In this document: positions 62,301 to 64,000 of the stretch, piece after piece
Layout of the letters: every line of letters begins with the position of its first letter
How positions within the stretch are numbered: the first letter of the stretch is position 1
Assembly: GCA_038373885.1 (NCBI GenBank)
Contig: JAWZYV010000091.1
Span: 372,001 to 436,000, forward strand
From: Cheiracanthium punctorium
Lineage: Eukaryota; Arthropoda; Arachnida; Araneae; Cheiracanthiidae
Reading direction: 5' to 3'
Length of the DNA stretch: 64,000 nucleotides
Notes under the pieces: model-generated
Databases searched by the model: none
What the model saw: only the letters and a program-made list of their open reading frames with translations
What the model was told of the DNA's origin: nothing
Translations under genes and position numbers: made by a program

Positions 62301-63727
62301 CAGACAAAGAGAGTACCTGGCAATGTATAGCTGATCTGGTTTTAAAAAAGAAAGCTCAAATTGTAAATAGCAGGTAATAGTGATAATAGTTGTAAATAGC
62401 AATTGAGGTTGGTTTACTGCAGTCCTCACAGGAAAGGATTGGAATTACTTAATCTGTAAAACTTAATGCCATCCTAAAATGCGAAAATGTATGCTGTGAG
62501 CATTGTATATTGCACGGTGGCAGTAGCGGATCCAGGGGAGAGGGTAGGGGGCTTCAGCCCCCCAAAAGAGATTGCTCAAGGGTAACATTCTGCTTTATTA
62601 TACATTTTAAATAGCTAAAATGATCATATTTTATTACTTAGCCCCTCCCAAAAGCCTAATACATTGGTTTAGACTAAAATTTTGATTTATAGTACATTTT
62701 AATTGGGTGAAATAAGCTTTTTAAAAAATTTAGCCCCTCCCAAAAAAAATTTCTGGATCCGCCACTGGTCGGGCATCTATATAACGAAGTCGCTAAATCC
62801 CATAAAAAAGTTCGCTGTGTGGAAAATTTGTTAAAGAGTTTTGCCTTTTAAATGCTTTAAATTGCATACAACTGATATTAAATTTATAAACACTATGTAT
62901 TATTGAAAAAAGTAGTTATTCCCACTTTTTAAAAATAAATAATAGCATTTTGCATTTTTTTTTTTTTAATTTATCAAAAAGAAATCTGCAAGGAGAAATA
63001 AAATAAATAAAATGAAACAAAACATCCGAAATTACACCATATGTTTTGTTTTAAGTAAATCATTTTACGATAAAATTAATGAATTTTAATGTCATTATTG
63101 TATTTATTATAATCATTAAATTAAGAATACATTACCATCATGTGGTACTGTCGGACACTGGCTTATGATGACTTATGACTGCACTTATGATCCTTAAATT
63201 TAATTGTTAAAAGTGTCTGTTAATTTTGTCTGTTTATTAACAGCGATTTTACTACTCTCAGTGAGTTAAGACACCTGCAACCAGGTCAAGGTCACTGATA
63301 AAAATAAAATGTGGTAAAAGAACAAAATAAGTTCAAAATGTTCAGAAATATTTAGAGAAACAGCAAAAAAAAAAAAAAAGTTAAACCCCACCAAAAAATT
63401 TTGTTAAATAGAGAATGAATTTCGCTATTTGAAGGTTTTCATATGAAGAAATTCATATAATATTTTTGCTTCTCAGGAATAATTCACAAAATAGAGGTTT
63501 GTTAAATAGAGGTTGACTGTATCCTTTTTTTTCACCTAATTTGTTGTTTTTTTATTTCATACAGACTGAAACTATGAGTGGTGAACCACTGTTACAAGTT
63601 GTCAGTGTAACGAGTACAACAAAGCTCCAAAGTAAAAAATCCAATTTAAATCTTCCACTTCTCAATGCAGCTACAAAATCAACCAATGTGCCATCTCCTT
63701 CTAGTCCTGAGGAAGATTCCCCATCAG
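32107..63727 (+). CDS. RabGAP1: RabGAP1 (GAPCenA) orthologue, 5' part of the gene, ten coding exons
   Basis: Exons: 32107-32310, 46162-46324, 48869-49070, 50727-50916, 51641-51808, 52596-52714, 53494-53560, 55631-55739, 57526-57692, 63565-63727. Lengths and phases fit at every junction, giving 517 codons plus one base. From memory of the vertebrate RABGAP1/RABGAP1L proteins, the order matches along the whole length: acidic start with ISGNGGEEQL, FDRITYLG opening the PTB/PID domain (about residues 136-275), HVFRCEVPEA in its C-terminal helix region, LEIKEDD, CPKDKD, ERCFGLLISPG, NSDMQL, YTITGIWDP, KETPKDTRVYMTVAADLVI, EPVRFVIETK and ERFWYFSKR in the DUF3694 region (about 300-455). In the family the protein is a GTPase-activating protein for Rab GTPases (GAPCenA was described at centrosomes). 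The TBC catalytic domain follows outside the window. The last exon here is the low-complexity Ser/Thr/Pro linker. Exon calls rest on reading frame, splice consensus and remembered homology, without transcript data. Confidence 0.95.
32656..32796. mobile_element. hAT MITE, CAGGGTCGGTCC family
   Basis: Ends CAGGGTCGGTCCTAA / TTGGGCCGCCCCTG, 141 bp, flanked by AGTTCTTG at 32648-32655 and 32797-32804. The interior shares GTACGTGGCACCC with the 36616 copy. Confidence 0.9.
32888..33054. mobile_element. GC-rich hAT-like MITE
   Basis: Ends CAGAGACGGCCCGAGG / CCTTGGGCCGGCCCTG with repeated GCGGGGCC inside. The flanks GGCCGTCC and GGCCATCT match at 6 of 8 positions, so the duplication is decayed. Confidence 0.65.
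36616..36769. mobile_element. hAT MITE, same family as 32656
   Basis: Ends CAGGGGCGACCCTAA / TTTAGGGTCACCCCTG, 154 bp, flanked by TTTACAGG at 36608-36615 and 36770-36777. Confidence 0.9.
37881..38063. mobile_element. MITE with about 30-bp inverted ends
   Basis: Left CTGTCAGCTAGGACGCCAGT... and right ...ACTGGCGTCCTGGCTGACAG are inverted over about 30 bases. A T tract of about 30 lies inside. No clear target duplication, so the superfamily is open. Confidence 0.8.
38200..39068 (+). repeat. dispersed repeat R3, copy 2
   Basis: Colinear with 19990-21180 but without the nested foldback element. Ends in a type A SINE at about 38855-39068 (GAGTGGATAAGACACTGAAG). Confidence 0.75.
39971..40069 (+). 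CDS. candidate alternative first coding exon of RabGAP1
   Basis: ATG at 39971 (A at -3) opens a 33-codon frame (starts MSFDMEFYEKCDVEKQFGYD, ends VLESILPQ) that runs into a strong donor, CAA|GTAAGT, at 40069/40070. It ends in phase 0, which is exactly what the acceptor of coding exon 2 (46162) needs. It sits alone in intron 1 downstream of a less AT-rich stretch (about 39640-39900), which could be an internal promoter. The predicted product would replace the 68 N-terminal residues and keep the PTB domain. I recall no homologue for the 33 residues, and a chance ORF next to a good donor cannot be excluded. Confidence 0.35.
40268..40475 (+). mobile_element. tRNA-derived SINE, type A
   Basis: Head AATGGCCAAGTGGATAAAAT, GCCGCGTGGCTGTCGATCTA, TGAATACGCGTTAGATC and the tail CCTTAACACAATAACAA. 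A 136-codon minus-strand frame over it is a shadow. Confidence 0.7.
43484..44847. mobile_element. 1.36-kb hAT-like element with 8-bp target duplication
   Basis: Ends CAAGGCCGTAGCCAAGG / CCTGGCTACGGCCTTG with opposed G and C runs, flanked by CATGGATA at 43476-43483 and 44848-44855. It carries nested MITEs (44014-44181, and a terminus ending CCAGCCGGCCCTG at about 44597). No transposase found. Confidence 0.9.
44014..44181. mobile_element. MITE nested in the 43484 element
   Basis: Ends CAAAGGCGGATCCAGGG / CTGGATCCGCCTTTG, 168 bp. The flanks CCTCCCCC and CCCCCCCC match at 7 of 8 positions. Confidence 0.75.
46162..46324 (+). CDS. RabGAP1: RabGAP1 coding exon 2 (residues 69-122)
   Basis: Acceptor TTTATCTTAG before 46162; donor GAAG|GTAAAT after 46324, phase 0 in and phase 1 out. 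It begins INEGNKEITC and ends TSPSPLDEG-, a polar, probably disordered linker between the acidic N-terminus and the PTB domain. The vertebrate proteins also have a variable Ser/Pro-rich, acidic linker here. Confidence 0.85.
46325..48868 (+). other. RabGAP1 intron 2
   Basis: AT-rich. Contains a hAT-like fragment at 46686-46905 (GGTATGGGCAACCTTTTTAA start, TTAGCGAAGTCG, GCTGGATCAAAAGCC), the second copy of the 30577 repeat. Nothing else recognised. Confidence 0.8.
48869..49070 (+). CDS. RabGAP1: RabGAP1 coding exon 3, start of PTB/PID domain
   Basis: Acceptor TTGTTTTTCAG before 48869; donor AAT|GTAAGT after 49070, phase 1 in and phase 2 out. It carries YTVFDRITYLGSAVISDP, the first strand of the PTB fold in this family, then a Lys/Met-rich helix segment (DIRKKMSVL) and a strand with SLPLNSEGYV, matching the vertebrate SVPNVSEGIV region. 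Residues about 123-189. Confidence 0.93.
49071..50726 (+). other. RabGAP1 intron 3
   Basis: AT-rich; the tRNA-like sequence at 50170-50240 is the only feature found. Confidence 0.8.
50170..50240 (+). tRNA. tRNA-like sequence, Asn(GUU)-type anticodon, probably pseudogene or SINE head
   Basis: Folds as a 71-nt cloverleaf. Acceptor 50170-50176 / 50233-50239 (6 of 7 pairs), T8 A9, D stem GCTC/GAGC, anticodon stem 50195-50199 / 50207-50211 (4 of 5, one G-U) with loop GTGTTAA, 4-base variable loop, and T stem CTGGG/CCCAG around TTTGATC. A and B boxes are good. Mismatches at the first acceptor pair and top anticodon pair, and only an A-rich sequence downstream, point to a decayed copy. A run of T (TTTTT) right after could act as a pol III terminator. 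Confidence 0.6.
50727..50916 (+). CDS. RabGAP1: RabGAP1 coding exon 4, core of PTB/PID domain
   Basis: Acceptor TTTTGATAG before 50727; donor GCA|GTAAGT after 50916, phase 2 in and phase 0 out. Residues 190-253 contain NEIGSFPIVQIVAHIPGELE, ANCLALVHK and FQCHVFRCEVPEA. They align by eye with vertebrate NTEIANYPIYKILFC, DCFAFTES and HVFRCEIQEA. The acceptor has a weak pyrimidine tract. Confidence 0.95.
50917..51640 (+). other. RabGAP1 intron 4
   Basis: 724 bases, AT-rich, no feature recognised. Confidence 0.85.
51641..51808 (+). CDS. RabGAP1: RabGAP1 coding exon 5, end of PTB domain
   Basis: Acceptor ATATTTTCAG before 51641, phase 0. Residues 254-309 start AFKIIQCFSAALKKVP, the C-terminal PTB helix, then a Ser-rich linker and FDGTLEIKEDDSK. 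The only donor that keeps the frame and the family alignment is AAG|GTTGTA after 51808, a poor match to the consensus beyond GT; all other donors in this gene are GTAA- or GTGA-type. Confidence 0.9.
51809..52595 (+). other. RabGAP1 intron 5, weak donor
   Basis: Begins GTTGTA, unlike the GTAA- and GTGA- donors of the other introns. No repeat found inside. Confidence 0.8.
52596..52714 (+). CDS. RabGAP1: RabGAP1 coding exon 6, start of DUF3694 region
   Basis: Acceptor TTATATGAAG before 52596; donor AAG|GTAATG after 52714, phase 0 in and phase 2 out. Residues 310-348 include GGYASCPKDKDYFKLRCKLE and TIQQISENKELLIER, matching the vertebrate PKDKD...FKL and QQTTNKELAIER stretch. Confidence 0.93.
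52715..53493 (+). other. RabGAP1 intron 6
   Basis: 779 bases, AT-rich, with a CT-rich tract near 52829-52857. No feature. Confidence 0.85.
53494..53560 (+). CDS. RabGAP1: RabGAP1 coding exon 7
   Basis: A 67-nt exon with acceptor GATTATTAAG and donor ATG|GTAAAT, phase 2 in and phase 0 out. It encodes RCFGLLISPGRNVRNSDMQL and then IEM, nearly identical to the vertebrate RCFGLLLSPG...RNSDMHLL block. Confidence 0.95.
53561..55630 (+). other. RabGAP1 intron 7
   Basis: Contains a degenerate MITE-like stretch at about 53878-54042 (GGGGGCAAGGAGGGGCATC ... GCTATGCCTCTG). Otherwise nothing recognised. Confidence 0.75.
55631..55739 (+). CDS. RabGAP1: RabGAP1 coding exon 8
   Basis: Acceptor TCATTATTAG before 55631; donor AAAG|GTAAAA after 55739, phase 0 in and phase 1 out. 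Residues 372-407 include KPSSGEKGPYTITGIWDPNE and VLNKETPK, matching the vertebrate KSSDGKSYVITGSW and NEETPKD region. Confidence 0.94.
55740..57525 (+). other. RabGAP1 intron 8
   Basis: Contains a partial MITE at about 56445-56588 (CAG plus G run, GGACCC ... GGACCCCCTCCGAAAT, CTGGGTATGTCCCTG end). C run near 57073. Nothing else recognised. Confidence 0.75.
57526..57692 (+). CDS. RabGAP1: RabGAP1 coding exon 9, DUF3694 core
   Basis: Acceptor TTATTTTTAG before 57526; donor GAA|GTAAGC after 57692, phase 1 in and phase 0 out. Residues 408-463 include TRVYMTVAADLVISGIQEPV, FVIETKAKIFPPTERFWYFS and YENFYLRVKE, one of the best conserved blocks of the family outside the TBC domain. Confidence 0.95.
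58021..58267 (+). mobile_element. full-length tRNA-derived SINE with target duplication
   Basis: Head CCATGGCTCAGTGGTTATAT, B-box-like GGGTTCGGGTCCC, body CGTCCGTCGACCTAACCGTT and CCCCACGGAGGGCACCCC, then an (AC)n tail. Flanked by TTCACATAATTATC at 58007-58020 and 58268-58281. Best preserved SINE in the window; the exact 14-base duplication suggests a recent LINE-driven insertion. Confidence 0.9.
59282..59358. repeat. (TA)n / (GTAT)n microsatellite
   Basis: Long TA repeat interrupted by GATG and by GTAT units. Confidence 0.9.
59888..62520 (+). mobile_element. composite dispersed repeat R1, copy 2
   Basis: Colinear with 905-3564, starting CAGTGGCGGATCCACAGG. Contains the pogo/Tigger-like element (60025-61610, TA-flanked CAGTTGACTCTCTGTTTAAC end), SINEs A (60478-60712), B (60721-60955) and reverse (61311-61490), and a pogo MITE (61790-61960). 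It has about 55 extra bases near 60350-60402 compared with copy 1 and only a partial counterpart of the tandem unit. Confidence 0.85.
61790..61960. mobile_element. pogo-like MITE with both ends
   Basis: CAGTGGAACCTGCCTAATGG after TA; right end TCACTTTAGCAGGTTCCAC. CACCTTACAAAGGTGG is an internal palindrome. Better preserved than the 2777 copy. Confidence 0.6.
62521..62767. mobile_element. hAT-like MITE inserted at the R1 boundary
   Basis: Ends CAGTAGCGGATCCAGG / TTCTGGATCCGCCACTG, 247 bp, with internal AGCCCCTCCCAAAA repeats. Homology with R1 copy 1 stops at its left end; no exact 8-base duplication. Confidence 0.75.
63565..63727 (+). CDS. RabGAP1: RabGAP1 coding exon 10, linker before the TBC domain
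   Basis: Acceptor TTTCATACAG before 63565; donor CAG|GTGAGG after 63727, phase 0 in and phase 1 out. It begins TETMSGEPLLQVVSV, comparable to the vertebrate DTLYEVVCL segment, then a Ser/Thr/Lys/Pro-rich stretch ending PSSPEEDSPS. The gene continues past the window. The 5.9-kb intron before it could hide a short exon, but exon 9 joins exon 10 in frame without one. Confidence 0.88.
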
Positions 63728-64000
63728 GTGAGGCAGCTATATTTTTTTATTCCCATATTGCATAAAATGAATCAAATGACATTGTTCACTAACAAGCATA
63801 ATAATCCTATTTTGTGATTGTGCAAGTTTTCTGTATTTATTACAGTTTTTGTAGAAAAAATCGATCTGAATACAGGGATTGTATAAGATGTAATTTGGGT
63901 CCATTTTACGGTCCCTTCACTAAAATACAATTGATTAAAGCAGACTTTCATTGGCATTTTTCAATATATTTTAATTTGTTTTGTAAATTATTTTAAGAAA
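63728..64000 (+). other. RabGAP1 intron 10 start with R3 copy 3
   Basis: From about 63868 the sequence matches the left end of R3 copy 1 (CAGGGAT, AATTTGGGTCCATTTTACGG, CCCTTCACTAAAATACAAT) and runs off the window. Confidence 0.65.

Larger units (their letters stand above)
57693..63564 (+). other. RabGAP1 intron 9
   Basis: Holds the SINE at 58021, a (TA)n/(GTAT)n microsatellite at about 59282-59358, the second R1 copy and a MITE. It also holds a pogo-like right terminus (GTTAAATAGAGGTTGACTGT, about 63502-63521) that has no visible left mate. 58282-59280 shows no recognised feature. Confidence 0.8.

Noticed and set aside
1..64000. CRISPR array, operon or prokaryotic mobile system
   Set aside because: No regularly spaced identical repeats, no ribosome-binding-site-led gene clusters, and a clear spliced gene structure.

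Overview
The window is AT-rich, repeat-dense animal nuclear DNA. It has long introns with GT-AG boundaries, tRNA-derived SINEs, and many short inverted-repeat transposons with hAT-type 8-bp target duplications. It also has mariner-, pogo- and piggyBac-like remnants, a large palindrome and frequent long homopolymers. Gene structure and repeat content suggest an arthropod, perhaps a chelicerate. That is inference, since no diagnostic taxon marker is present.

One protein gene is well supported: the 5' part of a RabGAP1 (GAPCenA) orthologue on the + strand. Ten coding exons between 32107 and 63727 join in compatible phases at every junction into 517 codons plus one base. They cover the acidic N-terminus, the PTB/PID domain and the DUF3694 (kinesin-like) region; the catalytic TBC domain and coiled coil must lie beyond 64000. 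The start-codon exon has an upstream splice acceptor and two short upstream ORFs. A possible alternative first exon (39971-40069) lies in the 13.9-kb intron 1 and is phase-compatible with exon 2.

Layout: 1-5.2 kb is a composite repeat (R1) containing a 931-bp tandem duplication. 5.2-9 kb is mostly empty, apart from one unrecognised short ORF and a perfect 29-bp hairpin at 7.05 kb. 8.6-16.7 kb holds a degraded dispersed repeat (R2), a mariner remnant, several MITEs and a SINE. 19.7-21.2 kb is repeat R3 with a nested foldback element. 22.57-26.14 kb is a 3.57-kb palindrome with transposon termini. 29.9-30.8 kb is nested hAT-like DNA. 32.1-63.7 kb is the RabGAP1 gene, whose introns hold hAT MITEs, SINEs, a second R3 copy, a 1.36-kb hAT-like element, a tRNA-like sequence and a second R1 copy (59.9-62.5 kb). 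A third R3 copy begins just before the window ends.

I did not find a novel multi-gene system. The most useful leads are the palindrome as a possible hairpin-RNA source, the alternative RabGAP1 first exon, the perfect hairpin at 7054-7131, and the apparently identical tandem duplication, which may be an assembly artefact.
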